Shown in pieces: positions 1-13,300 of a stretch of DNA of 64,000 bases. The notes under the pieces were generated by a model. The model saw only the letters and a program-made list of their open reading frames with translations. It had not been told where the DNA came from and searched no databases. The position numbers and the translations under genes were made by a program. Position 1 is the stretch's first letter. Every line of letters begins with the position of its first letter. The stretch lies in the NCBI GenBank assembly GCA_034620365.1, contig JAQGEQ010000255.1, positions 186,001 to 250,000 on the forward strand, read 5' to 3'. This stretch comes from Pegea sp. RAD2-039. Lineage: Eukaryota > Chordata > Thaliacea > Salpida > Salpidae.

Positions 1-370
1 TTGTACCTTTATCATTCCTTAGTTTATATAATAAATATTATATCAAGGTAGAAACATAAAGGTCATGTAAGTAGCTAGAGTTTAAATAATAAAGATTAAT
101 CGGTTATAGAAAAAATTAGCAACATCAATTTTAAATATCTGTATAATCTCTAAAAGCATAGCATAAGGTTTCATTTAAAACGATGTTGTTATATATAGAC
201 TAATGGAAATTTTTAAACAGGTAACTGTAATACCAACAGCTTTAATTTTACTATTTTCTAAAGAGACATCAAACGACAAAGTAGTTATGGTAATAAAAAT
301 ACAATAAATAAACAAATAAAAACCGCTAGATAAAACCTTAGAGATTTCGTGCTTATAGAAAGCAACTTAC

Positions 371-1625
371 GTTAGACGAGAAGCTTGACGTCATCTTTCC
401 CACATAGTAAGCTGGCATATGCTTAGAAGCGGCAACAGACGCTAGGAAACTTGAATCAATGTCAGAAAAGATAGAGGCAACACCCAAAACTAACTGACCA
501 CACACTGATGAATTAAGTGATGATAGAAAAATTTAAAATAAAATCACAACGATTATGGTTTAAACTCTGTAAGTTTTACTAAATAGAAGTAAACTTTTTA
601 AGTTTCAATGTTTGAGTTACATTTCTGGAAAGACTGGTAATAAATTGTTCAATTATTCAAAGAAAAAGTCATTTATTATAATTCATCATTTATGCACTGA
701 TTTATTTGGTGGTAAATTCAGTTATTATTCATAATATTTTTGGAATTAAATAGATTTTATTTATTAAAAGTACCACAGACCTTTAAAAGTCTCAGCTTTA
801 TGTTCAAACATTTACAAAAAAATGAAATTAAAAAAAGCTTTTGATATAAATGATGTTGTTGAGTTAAACAGTTGATTGTAATTTTATAGAATTACAAAAA
901 TTGAACAACCAAAATGTCCTATAGGTTTACAGATAAGTTGTAATTACCTTGTTTAAATATTTCAAAATGCTTAAAAGTTCCATCACTATATACTCCAGAA
1001 GTTGTTGTCAGCGATTTATTTAAATTAAATCTTTTTTGGTTTGAATTAATTTGTGAAATAGAAAAGTCAAACGAAAGTTTATAACGAAAATCAATGTGTT
1101 TTCTTTGAAGACTATTTAAACATTCAATTAAGCTTTTGGCATTCTTTTCTCCAGATGTTTTTTTACTTTGATGTTCAGCATTCATAAAATTTATTTCGTT
1201 TTGTTGTTGTCTGCCTGGTTGATCTTGATGGAATAATCCTCCTAAATTATAAGTTGTAGTAAGCAGAAAGCAATTCTGCATCTACCTATAATCCTATCTA
1301 AATATTTATGTCAGGTTATCCACGGCAGTTAAGTTTTTAATTCGGGTAAACATAAAATGAAAATAAAGTCAAAGCCAGAATAACCTATAAAAACTTATTA
1401 TCTTTAATTTTTTTATAATTTTCTTACATCAAAAACGGTAGCAGTCCATCTTGTTTGATATCATAATATTATATGAGATGGTTTAGTTATTCGAGTTGAT
1501 GCTATAGTAGCATGCACATGTAAGCACAAAACTTACCTACTCTGACGAACTGCGCTTTTATCATAGTATGCTTGTAAATAGTTAAAAAGAACAGTGTCTT
1601 CATCAGTAGGATATACATTGTTTAG
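371..1625 (-). CDS. Partial multi-exon gene, possible ANF-receptor/iGluR-type ligand-binding domain
   Basis: At least three exon-like blocks lie on the minus strand: 1625-1537, 1241-948 and 489-371. Each is open and bounded by AG and GT signals. The last two join in phase (one base left over at 948, two taken at 489). The joined product has a short strand followed by a glycine pair (YNLGGLF), a helix-like stretch rich in E, N and H, and then GVASIFSDIDSSFLASVAAS followed by KHMPAYYVG. This order recalls the start of type-1 periplasmic-binding domains (Pfam ANF_receptor: ionotropic glutamate and class C receptors), where a GV-AI-GP-SS-type segment precedes an IP motif. The similarity is weak and from memory. 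Joining 1537 to 1241 needs the non-optimal donor at 1540. The gene would continue beyond base 1. Exon calls are fairly good; the family is tentative. Confidence 0.4.
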
Positions 1626-1902
1626 CTGATAAAATTTTAATGTAAACAGATTAATTTTTTGAAAAAACGTATTTATAAGTAGAGTAGAAGCTCATTAATA
1701 AATTAATAAAAAATTTTTTATACTTTCTGACATTTCAAACAAACAAACCGAATGCTTACAAAATAAGAAATATTATGAGACAAATACAAAATGCAGTAGA
1801 GAGTTTGTTTGTCTTTTCAAGAAAAATTCTAGTCTATTAGTTTGTTATTAATATCTACCCTAATGTCTAAATCTTTCAAAATTCATCACAAAATATTGTT
1901 AC

Positions 1903-2004
1903 GTAGAAAAAGCAAAATAGTCGTCTTCGGTAATGTTGACATTTGTTTTTCTGTTGCCGTAGAAACAGTTTCAACATAGCTACCCAAGAAGTCTTCAGGT
2001 GGAA
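1903..2004 (-). CDS. Possible further upstream exon of the minus-strand gene
   Basis: A 102-nt open block on the minus strand is flanked by a TTAG acceptor and a CTAC|GTAAC donor. It reads as VPPEDFLGSYVETVSTATEK and onward for about ten more residues. Its phase does not join simply to the exon at 1625-1537, so it may be spurious or belong to another isoform. Confidence 0.15.
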
Positions 2005-2539
2005 CTAATTTTGCAATAGTATTAGGATTATAGTTTGATGTTACCGAAAGAAATATTAGAAGAGGAATAAAATCAATACAACAAACTTAAACATTAATAA
2101 TTGTGTCAAGTAAATATTATATTAAATATTTTTAAAGTTTTTGATAAATAAAAATAACTATCTTTAATGATAATAGAGTTTTTCAAATAGAGACAGTAAA
2201 AATATAATTGATTAAAATTATAAAAAGTAATTTAATTAATATAAAATATTTCAGTATTATTACTTTTTAAAGAACTTTTATTTAAATCAAAAATATAAAA
2301 ATGAATTTTTAAAAAATTATTTTTGTATTAAAACTTCGATATTCACAAAATTTGACATAAAATAAGTAAATTGAATTTTCTTCAAAACATACCTTTCCTT
2401 AGCCTAAAATTCTTTCTAAAATTAAATATTACGTTTAAAAAGATTTTCTAAACATTTTTATTTAGAAAAAACATAAAGATAAAAACTTATTCGATAACTA
2501 AAAAGATAATCAATAGCAATTTGCGATTATTTTTACGTT

Positions 2540-2760
2540 CAACCGCTCCAGATGCTTCAAAATAGACTCGTTTTTTATTTGCAGTCTGCAAAAGTCTAAG
2601 AAGACTGCAAGCTCACTTTTCTACGGGACTTCTTCTCACAGATAGAGACGGAATGTGTGCTTCTTCGAAGGGTGTCTTATTAATTTTCGATGTGAGAAAG
2701 TTTCATCTAGTTTTCTGGATCGATTTTTAGTGCCGTATGTCACGTGATAAACACGAAAAA
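2540..2760. promoter_or_regulatory. GC-richer patch with E-box and inverted repeat
   Basis: This patch stands out from the AT-rich surroundings. It holds a CACGTG E-box at 2741-2746 (in GTCACGTGAT) and an inverted repeat, TTGCAGTCT at 2579-2587 against AGACTGCAA at 2602-2610, with a 14-nt loop. Its place upstream of the minus-strand exons at 1625-371 makes it a candidate promoter or 5' region for that gene. This is inference from composition and position only. Confidence 0.25.
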
Positions 2761-2899
2761 ATTACTGGAGTATTTTATTCAAAAGTTCACATTGAAAAAA
2801 GAACTTTTAATCTCTTAATCTAAATTTGAAGCGTAAAAAATTTCCATAATTTCACACACATCAACAAACCCAAAACTTTCAGTTAGCTTCTACTCTAAT

Positions 2900-5800
2900 T
2901 GTTGATTAGTTATTTAGTTTATAGACTTATTTCATAAACTCACTACTAATCTACTGTAACCAATTGAAATCTTATTAAATCATCGATTATGAAAAATGTT
3001 AGGTTATGATTCATATATATTTGATACGTTGAACTTTAATAACTTTAAAAAGTTATATAACTAGTTTTAATTCTAATATAAAGGTTATGTAGGTTTAAAA
3101 AGTAGTAAAATTAATTAAAATTAAAATACTAATAATTAATTTACTTAAACATATATTTCTTTTATAAAGTAGTTCCTCTAAAGACTAGGCTCTTTATAGC
3201 AAATTCATTTTAATTTACTTATATTGCTTTCTGTTATTTAGCTTATAACAATTTTTAGTCAGTAAAAAATTTGAATAATTATCTAAAATAATGGAACAGC
3301 TTTTCTAATTTTAAAAGTAGAAATTACAATTAGATTTTATGTAAGTCTGTGTCTTGATTAGGATGTAAGATAAGTTTTGTTAATGGTACATTATGTAAGT
3401 GTGCTGTATCTACATCTGATTTTAATCTTAAACAAGTTTTACAGCTACAAAAAAAATTAAGAAAGATTACAACAAACTTAGGAGTAGTAAGCACTTCTGT
3501 AGTTTGCATTAAGTAAAAGTGTTTTATCTTTCATTAGTCAATGAAAAAATCCATTCAAAATGGTTCTCAAAATCTATAGTAAATATTACTTGAAAATACA
3601 TTTATTGATTTTCAAAATGATATATCAACTTTTATATTATTTTTAAACAAGGATAACTTTTTTGTATTGCCTAAAATTCTATAATTAGATTTTCTATGTT
3701 ATTGTAAATAGTTTTAACAAAATGTTTTGTCTTTGAAAAGTTTCAAACAATTCAATGCTTCAATTATTTTAAAGACATGCTTGAATTCACTAAAATGTTT
3801 TTTTACTAATAAAATACAATACTTGAAAATTAGTTTAAGTTTTAATTTGGAAAATTACTCATTAAAGACACTTCGCTGGTGAAGTGATCGATAAATTACA
3901 AACTCTTTGATACAGAAAAGTAAATTTCTTAATGTATCTTATAAAATCTAAAAATTGAATTATTCTGAAAACTTCTTACAAAAATATGAAGAAATATATA
4001 AGTAAATTTAAATCGTTTAAAATGTAATAAATGTTGAAAATGTTGATTTTTTTAATCTTAATCAGCAAGATTTGATAAATATAAAGTTTTTAAAAGTTGT
4101 AACTTTTCAATGTTAAAGGTTATCAAATAGGAAGTTATTAGAAGGAATATTATTATTAAAATGTAGCACATTGAATTTAATAAACTTTGAAATTACTTCA
4201 TTTGATTTAAAATCGAATAAATAGTAACCACAAATATTAAAAGAAAAGTTAAAGTTTTCTTCTATTCTTTCTACCAAATACATTGTATTGATTTTTTGTT
4301 GTAATAAAGTTCTTTAGACATGAAATCTAACTTATATAAACACAAAGGTTTTACTTCATGTTACAATTGGTAATAATACAAGTATTTACTAATGAAAGAA
4401 TGTGATATACTTCAAAACAGATGTCTTTATAAGCTTTACTTGGTAGTAAAACCTATATGTAGTTAAATTAGATTATTTCTTCCTAGTTTTCTTTTTTTTT
4501 TGCGCACGTAATCTTTTTTTTTTGTTAATTTTTAACTGTGTTTTTATACAACTATAAGTTTTACTCAATACAAATGTTTCAAATCAATTTTCACTAATTT
4601 CTTAACGATTTTTGATACAGTTTTTTTCATTCTAAATTTTATCGTGTTTGAAGCTTTATATAACTTACAAAATTACATTTAAACGATGTCTTACTAAAAT
4701 TTTTTTTTTTGTGTTTTTAAACTTTGAAACAGTAAAATGAGCTTCAATTTTTGTTATATTAGCTACATTCTGTTGTTAACCATCATCTATCTAAAAGTTA
4801 CTTCAATTACATTTGCTAAAAAATTAACTTTCACATAATAAACAGAAATGAAATAATTTGGATTTATTTCAAAGAAATAGAAATTTTAAAGATTAAAAAT
4901 AATTTAATTATCACCGTTCCTTAGAAATATTTTAACACAGGATGTAATCGAACTGAATAAAACAAGTCCCATGAGATTTTGTTTCAGAGGTTGCTTTCTT
5001 TTAAATAATACTGAAACTACTTTTACCCTTTAAAGTAAATTGCAAAATAAGTGATGGAATATTTAGGTCGCAGTCAAAAGAGTATTTAATATACGTTTGA
5101 TCTAATTTAAACATAATTTAGATTAATTTGTTTAACCGTTGTGTTTAAACTCGTCAAAAGAAAACACATCTTTAATTAGTGACAAATTTAGTTTCCTAAC
5201 TACCTTAACTTTATGTCCTCGACCAATGAACTGAATATATTTTTTAAACGTTTCAGAAATACCACCTAAAACTGAAAATAGTTTTTTGTTTTTTAACAAA
5301 AAGAATTAAATATTTGCAAAAGTTAAATAATTTTGAAGTATTGACTACGACTCATAAAAAATTATAATAGAAAATATGATCAGGTGTTTTAATGTTAATA
5401 TTGAAGTTTTCATTAAAAATTTATAAGAAACTCAAATTGTATGTAGAAACAAGTTACTTGAACAAAAACAGAACAATAAGTTACTTCAACTAGCAAAGAT
5501 CAAATAAAAAAGTTTTTAAAATCTACTAAAAGATCAATAAGAAGCTTATTTATAATTTTGACATTAAAATTAACACTTCAAAAAAAACGTTTTGTTTGAT
5601 AGCAGAAAGAACTTCTAAGATTTTAAACTAGAATTATTTCCATAAACTTCAAGACAGTTATTTTTTATATTTAAATATGTCATTAATTGTTGTCAGTCCT
5701 TATGACTTATTTTAAAGACTATATTTTTGTAAGTGAATAAAAAAACAAATAATTTCTGAATATAATGTATTTATTATTTTATAAGCTTTGAGTTCGAAAA

Positions 5801-8800
5801 ATCAACTTTCTTGTTTTTCTTTTCATACGCAAAATCTGATAATTGTTTTTTTAACAAACTCTGCTAATTAGGATCAAAATTCTTTTTCAAAGTTTAAAAG
5901 TTTATCTTCAACATCACAAAAATATTTCAAAAAGTATTCCAAACCTAAATCAAATATCTTTACTATCTTCTACTTTTAATTTCTTATCCTTATTTATTTA
6001 AAATGATTCACTTTTTACAAAATTGGAACAAATCTATATTTAAAACTAAAAGAACTTCTATCTTTTGTAAAAAATACATTAAGCAAATGATTTTTATAAA
6101 CTAGTACAATTTATTATTTCCTAAATAAATTAAATTATTAAAAATAAAAACTTAAATTGATTTTTGTAGGATATTTGACAAAAAAATGACATACAAATTG
6201 TAGCTTCATATTTAGCAATCACGATGAAAACCCAGCAAAATTCCAAACATTTTTCTTAATGTTTCTTCTAAAAAATATTTTGTTGTAAAAGCAACCGCTA
6301 AGCGGCGCTAAAGTAAATACTTTTTTGAAATTATTGTTATGTATAAAACCAACTTAATCAAAAGTTTTTTTACCCTATTTAACAAAAAATGGGTGTTTCA
6401 AAATATGAATAAAAAATAAGTTCAACAAAAACTGCTTCAACCAGAGTTAGATTTCAAACAATATTTTTTTGTAAATAAAATAGGTTAGTACTTGAAAAGA
6501 TTTGTTTAAATTTTTATTCCTTATCATTTTCTAAAAGATTTTTTTAAACAAACTTATTGAGATATTTTTTATCTTCTTATGTTTTCAAACAAACTTTATA
6601 AAATAAAAATATTTCATTCATTTTAAATAAACTTTACAAAAAAAGTATTGATATTGATGATTTTGTTCTGTTTTTACCTCAGTCTTTTTGAATAAATTTT
6701 AAATAAATATTCTTCATACAAAACAAACAAAAATTAAATAATTTAATTTTCTTCAACTTTAGAATAACGGTCGGTATCAACCACTTATAAAATCTAAAAA
6801 ATAAAACTTCTAAAATATTGCGTAATTGTTTTAAAGTTAAACTGAGAGTGGCGGACTTATAACTTTGATTATTTTCTAATCAAACTGATAAATTTAAAAA
6901 ATAATTTGAACAGAAATTAAAAACTCTTTGTTATGAAGTCTGTAGAGAAGAAAATATGTAAAGCACATACACAAAAGTCTTCTTAAATATTTTTTTGTAA
7001 AGTTTTACATATTATTTGTTTGTGACTATCTTTAAAAAATTTTAGATTAAATGCATTAAATTATAATTTCACTTTTTATGTACAAAATAATCATTTTAAA
7101 ATGTTCACTCAAATGTCTGATAAGGTTTCTCTTTTAGTTTCTCTACTTTAAATTAATCATAAAATTAAAAAACTTTTCAAATTTTCTGTGAGTCTTATGT
7201 CTAAATAAAGTAACCGCTTCTTAAGATCAATCTTATATTCTTTATCTTAAGATTTCAAACAATAAGCAAATTGAAGATTGAAAAAAATTTAGTGATTATT
7301 GAAAATTTTTTCAACAAGATTTTGATATTATATGAAGATAAGATTTTAGCAAAAGTTGCTTCCATTAACCTAAAATGTTCTTATAATCACCAAAGCGATA
7401 GAAATTTTGATTTCCTAAATTGTGTGTACATTGCAAGATTTCCGTTTATATTTAAAGGTTCTTTCAAATACTTATATTTCAAACAGTTTTCTAAAGTTTC
7501 AATAATTAATTTCAAGTTTTAATTCTGATAAATAAAAAAAAAGATAAAAAATTGAACTCAGATTATTAATTACTATTTTATTGTAGTTTACTCAAAAGCT
7601 GCAAACAACAAAAGACTTGTATAACGTGATATCTGATAAACTTAACCACAAGCTTTTGTATTTTTTCATAAAGTCTACAAATTTTAAGTGTAGCTTCAAA
7701 TTAAACTCATGTGATCTATAGTAACTGCGGTTTGTACATGCAACAGACAACAATACTTTGAATGTCATCACGTGTTAGAAAAATCATGAATTAAGATTAC
7801 TTCAGTTTACTAAAAATGAGATCAAATACAAACCTAACTTCTGAGTAATCATATTTCTTACTTTTGTATAATATTTTGTGAACTGTTTACAAATGAGCAT
7901 GATGTAAACTGAGTAATCACTCGATAAAACTTTAAAAGGTTTATCGACTTGTCATTTTATTTAAAATTTGTAACATTAATTAGTTGATTTTTCAACCTTT
8001 TTATTTTATTGACCTTTTTCATACAACTAACTTTTTAGAAATAGTTTTTAAACAGTTTATAGCCTGCCATTTTTATGTTTTGTTTATCTTGTTAAAACAG
8101 TTTTAGAGATTTAACTTGAGATGTTTAAAATAAAGTTGGTATTATCATTTAACATTGACTTATAGTCTGACTGCTTCAAATTCAAGTTTCTCGCCCACTG
8201 AAAAATTTATACATAAAAAAAAAACAAATAGAAATTTGAATTCGTATTTTCTTGTAAAAATTAATTCTTAAAAGCAAAAATATGTTAGTCGAAAAAGCCA
8301 TTTTTCAAAAATGTTTTTAATTTAAATGGAATTATTTTTTTTACATAAAACAATGCTGAAAATTTCCAATTACATTTATGGAGTTGAAAGCTCAAAACAC
8401 TAATTTTTTCTGAGCTTAATTATTAGTTTAAAATCTTAAAATTTTCAATTAAACTTTGATACATTCTTAAAATTTAAAATCCACCGTCTATATATAATCT
8501 ATGTAAAAAATGCAAAATTTAACTTTAATCTATTATGAGATGAAATAAATGTTGGTTTTATGGTCAGTTCTTTGAGAGCTTTTTCAACTTTTGAAAGCAA
8601 TTTAAAAAAATAATTGCTATTGAAACAAATTTCATGCTGCTAATTATTATATTTGTATAACTTTTAAATTGATTATGTTCGCTTATTTAGTATTTATTTT
8701 GAATTTAATGTTTTTTAAAAGCATATAATTCTGTTTCAAAAACAAAAACAATTATTTCCAGTTTTTTGTAAAAGATTAAAATTTTGTGTATATATTAAAC

Positions 8801-11800
8801 AAAAGTTTTGAAATGAAAGTACAATGCAAAAAATTTGACAGATTTCAATAAATTTTTGTATTACACAACAACTAAACTTGAATCCAATTGTGAAAACAAA
8901 CTATTAGGTTTCAAAATCAATCTATTTATTATTTTTTAAAGTCTTGTCACATGCAATCATTAGTGGAAAACGTAATAATAATAACTAATCGAATTCGATC
9001 TAAACCACATGTTTAGAAAGTACAAAATTGGATTTTTTACAAACTATCAAAAGAAGTTTAAAAGCCTTTAGTTCTTATTTAGAAATTATTTTAAGCTAAG
9101 CAAGATTTATTTATAAAATTTTAAGATATACTAATAACGTAAGTGGAAGTTGTATTGACTTCTGTGATCTTATCTTTAGTGAAGATGGCAAAAAGATGAA
9201 CAAAGGTACTTTTTCATTATTTTAGTCGTAAGCTTTGAATCGAATAAACTTAGTATACAAAATTAAAAAGATAATTTCTAGGGTATCAAGCAATAAGCAT
9301 ATATATTTCTTAAGATAAATAACTAAGAAGCAGGCAACCGTGCTTGTTAAGCTTGTAAAAATTTAATAAAGAATTTTTTATAGTAGCTTTAAAACAGTTA
9401 TTTCGATCTTTCTACTTTTAAAAATCGTAATCTTAATATCTCATCATATGTGCAATTAAATTTATATATTTATTCACATTGTCTAATTTAGTTCAATAAA
9501 GTTTAAACTATTTTTTCAAAATGGTTTAAATTTTACTGAATTCTACTTTTTTGTAAAATATTAGTTGCTACTTATCACAAAAAATTGAAAGTAATTACGA
9601 TAAACATTGTCGATACAAGTCTTTTTGAAATAAGTGTACATTCAATTAGCAGCCAAATAGTAATTGATAATTTTATAAGACTGTTAAACTATATTTTTAT
9701 TTATCCGGTTCCTTTGTTCATATATTAAGTAAAAGATACAACATATATTCAAAATGCATTGTCTGCTAAAGCTATTGATATCAAATATATATAAGAAATA
9801 ATATATAGAAAATTTAAACATTTTTTTTTAATATAAAGTCTAAAACCATTCAAAAATTATGTGGTTTATTGCTTATAAAGCCAAATATGTTCGCTTTACT
9901 TAAAATACTATGCCGGCGTTATTACGGCAATTAGTAATTCAACCATTTTGGTTACCTTTATTAACTGAATATTAATTGCTAAACTCATATAAGTTTTAAA
10001 GCCGACAATGAATTGAATATCCGATAGACGAAATAAGACTATCTTATATATCTCAGTTTTGCTATTCAAAGTTTATATTTTTACATTTAGTACCACCTAC
10101 TTATGCTTAGAACTAGCTTCTTATAGCTTATTATTTCTATTCAGCTTGCAATAGTTTAAAATTGAATTTATTTTAGTTATTTTGCTAAATATTAAGTATT
10201 TTAGGAGCTTTTAATAAAAATATCTGCTGAAAAATTTTGTAAGATATTAATAACTTGTTAATTATATTTATATTGTTTATACTTATGATTTACTACAAAA
10301 TTCAATATTATTGTGTTTATAAATATTTATTTTCAAAAAGATGTTTTTTCTAAAAAAAGTTTAATATTTTTAATTCTTTAAATAGATTATCAATTTTATT
10401 TCACCTTTTTGTTTATGTAAATAATATATTTTAGATTAAATAGTTATTGTACTTATGTAATCTTCTTATAATGTATTCATTGTTTAAAGCATTTATCATA
10501 AATAAAATTTTTGATTTCAATCAATTTTTCAATTTTAATTCTTTTATAAAAAGTTTATTTTTACTATTTTAATTTCAGTATTTCTTATTTGTTTTTTTAT
10601 GATTATAGTTTTATTTATTTTGTTTTTATTTGTTTTGATACTATCTTAAAATAAAACTTTTGTGCTTTACAACTTTCTATGATAAAAATTATGATGTACT
10701 TTTTAAGCTATATGATCTATTTTTGCTCTATATAAAGAGTTGAAGCTCTTTTAAAGGTAAAATTTTATTAATCAGCTTTTAATAAGCTCAAATATATCTT
10801 CTGGTGATTCTTAAAGTTCTTCAGATTAAGTTTTTGTTAGATGTGCAAAAGTAAAAAGAATTTTAGTTTAATTAAAACTTGGACATTTTATTTGATATAA
10901 ATTGTTTGATTAAATCTCTAAAGGTACAAAAAGTAAATATTAGTACTATTACATAACTTATATTTCAAACATTAAGTTTTGATATAATTGTACAACTATA
11001 AGTATAAAATATAAAGTTCATAAATAATTAAACTAAAAATTATGAAACTATAAAATTAAAGTTGAAATATTAAAACTGATTCTTTTCTTATTGATAATAT
11101 TTTAAGTTCTTTCAATGATATCTGAATATTAAGAATGTTAAATAAGAAATACTATTTTAAATTATTAACTTTACATAAGTAATTATCTTATAAATGTTTG
11201 CTTAATTTGTTTTGTCTTTATTTTATCTTCTAATGTATTTTTAATGTGAATATATTTGTTTTGCCTAAAGAATAAGTTTTTTTTCCAACTTGTTGCAATG
11301 ATTTTTGTAGAATATAAGTGATATATTCTTGATGTTTTCCATTTTGTAGTCCTTTATTCTTTTATCAACTCTAAATTTGATTAATTCTCTAATATTTTTT
11401 TCGATTTTTATTCGAAATATTAGAATAATTTAAAAAAATTGTTTTTTATTTCTTAAATATTTTTCAGTAGACTTTGTAATTTGTTTTTTATATAGTTTTG
11501 AAAAACAAGCTAGCTACTGGTTTCTTGTTATAAAACTTTAAATGCTTTGTCTTCTTGTCGCTATATGAAATACCAAATACGATTTTCTTTTTTTTCTTTT
11601 TGTAGACAATAAATTTGTTTATTTAAATGAATAGATTTGAAAATCTCTACTTTTTACTTTTGTTCAGAATATATATTTATTATATCAAAGTATTTGTTTA
11701 ATTGCTTCAATAATAAAGCTTATCTTTCTGATAATTTATTTGCATTAAATTGTTTGTCATTAAAAAGATTTATTTTATAAAAATGTCTAACATTTTTTTC

Positions 11801-13300
11801 ACTGTTTGTTCAAATTTTCAATGTAACCAACTGATTTTTTTGAAAGTTGTCTAAAACAAAAAACTATTGCTTAAATATCTGCAAATTTATCTTTTTCTAA
11901 TCTTAATTTGATTTTTTAAGCTAAGAGCCGCGATATTAAAATGTATTTTAGTTTACTAGATATTTTAACAAACTCTTTTTACAGGTAAAACTTTTCATAC
12001 CCTTTTTAAATTGTTGTCATCACTGAGTAATTATTATTGAGTTTTAATTAATCATTAGAAATGATGGTTTTTTACATGACAAATTTTATGATGTATTTTG
12101 TCTTTTAATTTCCTTTAAATTGTTTTCAGTATTCATCTAATCTGTTAGAAGCTGTAACAATTATGAAGTTAGTTGAGGAAAATTCAGCGTCTTCTAAAAG
12201 AATATTAAATTGAAGTAAGTAGCAAATTTATTTGAAACATTTAATTTTTAAAACTTAAACACAAACTGCAATATGATCGAATTATATTTTTATTAAACTT
12301 TTTGAAAAGTATCCTTAGAGAATTTTAGATTTGCATAAACAAAAAAAAAACAATTATTAAATTGATTTATTCCTAATTTTGAATTTATTCTTGTTTTGAA
12401 ATAACTAAAGTAAACTTGAGCTAGTTCAAAAAATAGTTTTTATATTTTGTAAACTTGTAGAACTTTACTGGTTAAGCAGATTTAGTTTTTAATGGCTTTC
12501 ATCATTTCTAAACTTTCAAACATTTCAACTATATTATCTAGTTCCATTCTCGTAAAGTCAATTCAGCCAAAATGAATTAATAATTGTCATTAATCCAAAA
12601 ATAAAATCTAATTTATTGTTTGCGTTGAAAAAATAAAAAAGATGGCATTTCTTCATTTGAGACGACTTTACATATTGTTTCAGTCCAGCAACAACTTCAA
12701 CTAAAACCTTTTTTGACATCTTCTCTGTCAGCTTCTGTATTTTTTTTACTTTTGGAGATTCAAATTTGTTTGAAGTCAAACTTTCAGTTTAAATTATCCG
12801 ATTAACTTTTTGTTTAGCGAAGCAGTTGATAAATCTTTTTCTTTTCTTTACCAGGAATACAAATTTTTCAACTCAATTTGCGCTTACAACTCATATTTTC
12901 GTAGTAATTGTTGAAAACATCAGCAAGCTGTTCAAATCTGAGAAATCTTCTGACAGTATTTCAAATTAATATTAAAGTTTTAAAATCGATTTAATTAAAT
13001 CACATTTAATATTCACAAAGTATTAGAACATCAATTAGAAGCAGATTTTTTAACTTCTCAAAATTTTTCAAAACCATGAAATCCCATGATGACCAGCAAA
13101 ATGTTAATATCGAATTTTAATAGAATCTTCTTTTATTCCTCAACTACATCAACAGCTGTTTCTAACTTCTCGATGTTTATTTAAATTTTGTCATTTTTTT
13201 CACCTTTTTTTTCTCTTAAAAACTTCATATCGAAAATTTAACAGAAAATTTTTATCAGCAGAAAAATCAGATCTTCATCCACAAAAGAATCAAATCATCA
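2900..13300. other. AT-rich region without supported genes
   Basis: About 10.4 kb of strongly AT-rich sequence. The short open frames in it (for example 7271-7522 + and 12558-12779 -) are low-complexity and rich in K, N, F and I, as expected of AT-rich noncoding DNA. No splice-consistent exon chain, RNA gene or transposon protein was recognised. Between about 10.0 and 12.4 kb the plus strand is markedly T-rich. A CACGTG lies at 7769-7774. The stretch could be intergenic DNA or long introns of a gene whose exons I cannot see. Confidence 0.6.

Noticed and set aside
7271-7522. 83-codon open frame in the AT-rich region
   Set aside because: Composition (Lys, Asn, Phe, Ile) is that expected from AT-rich noncoding DNA, and no splice partners were found.
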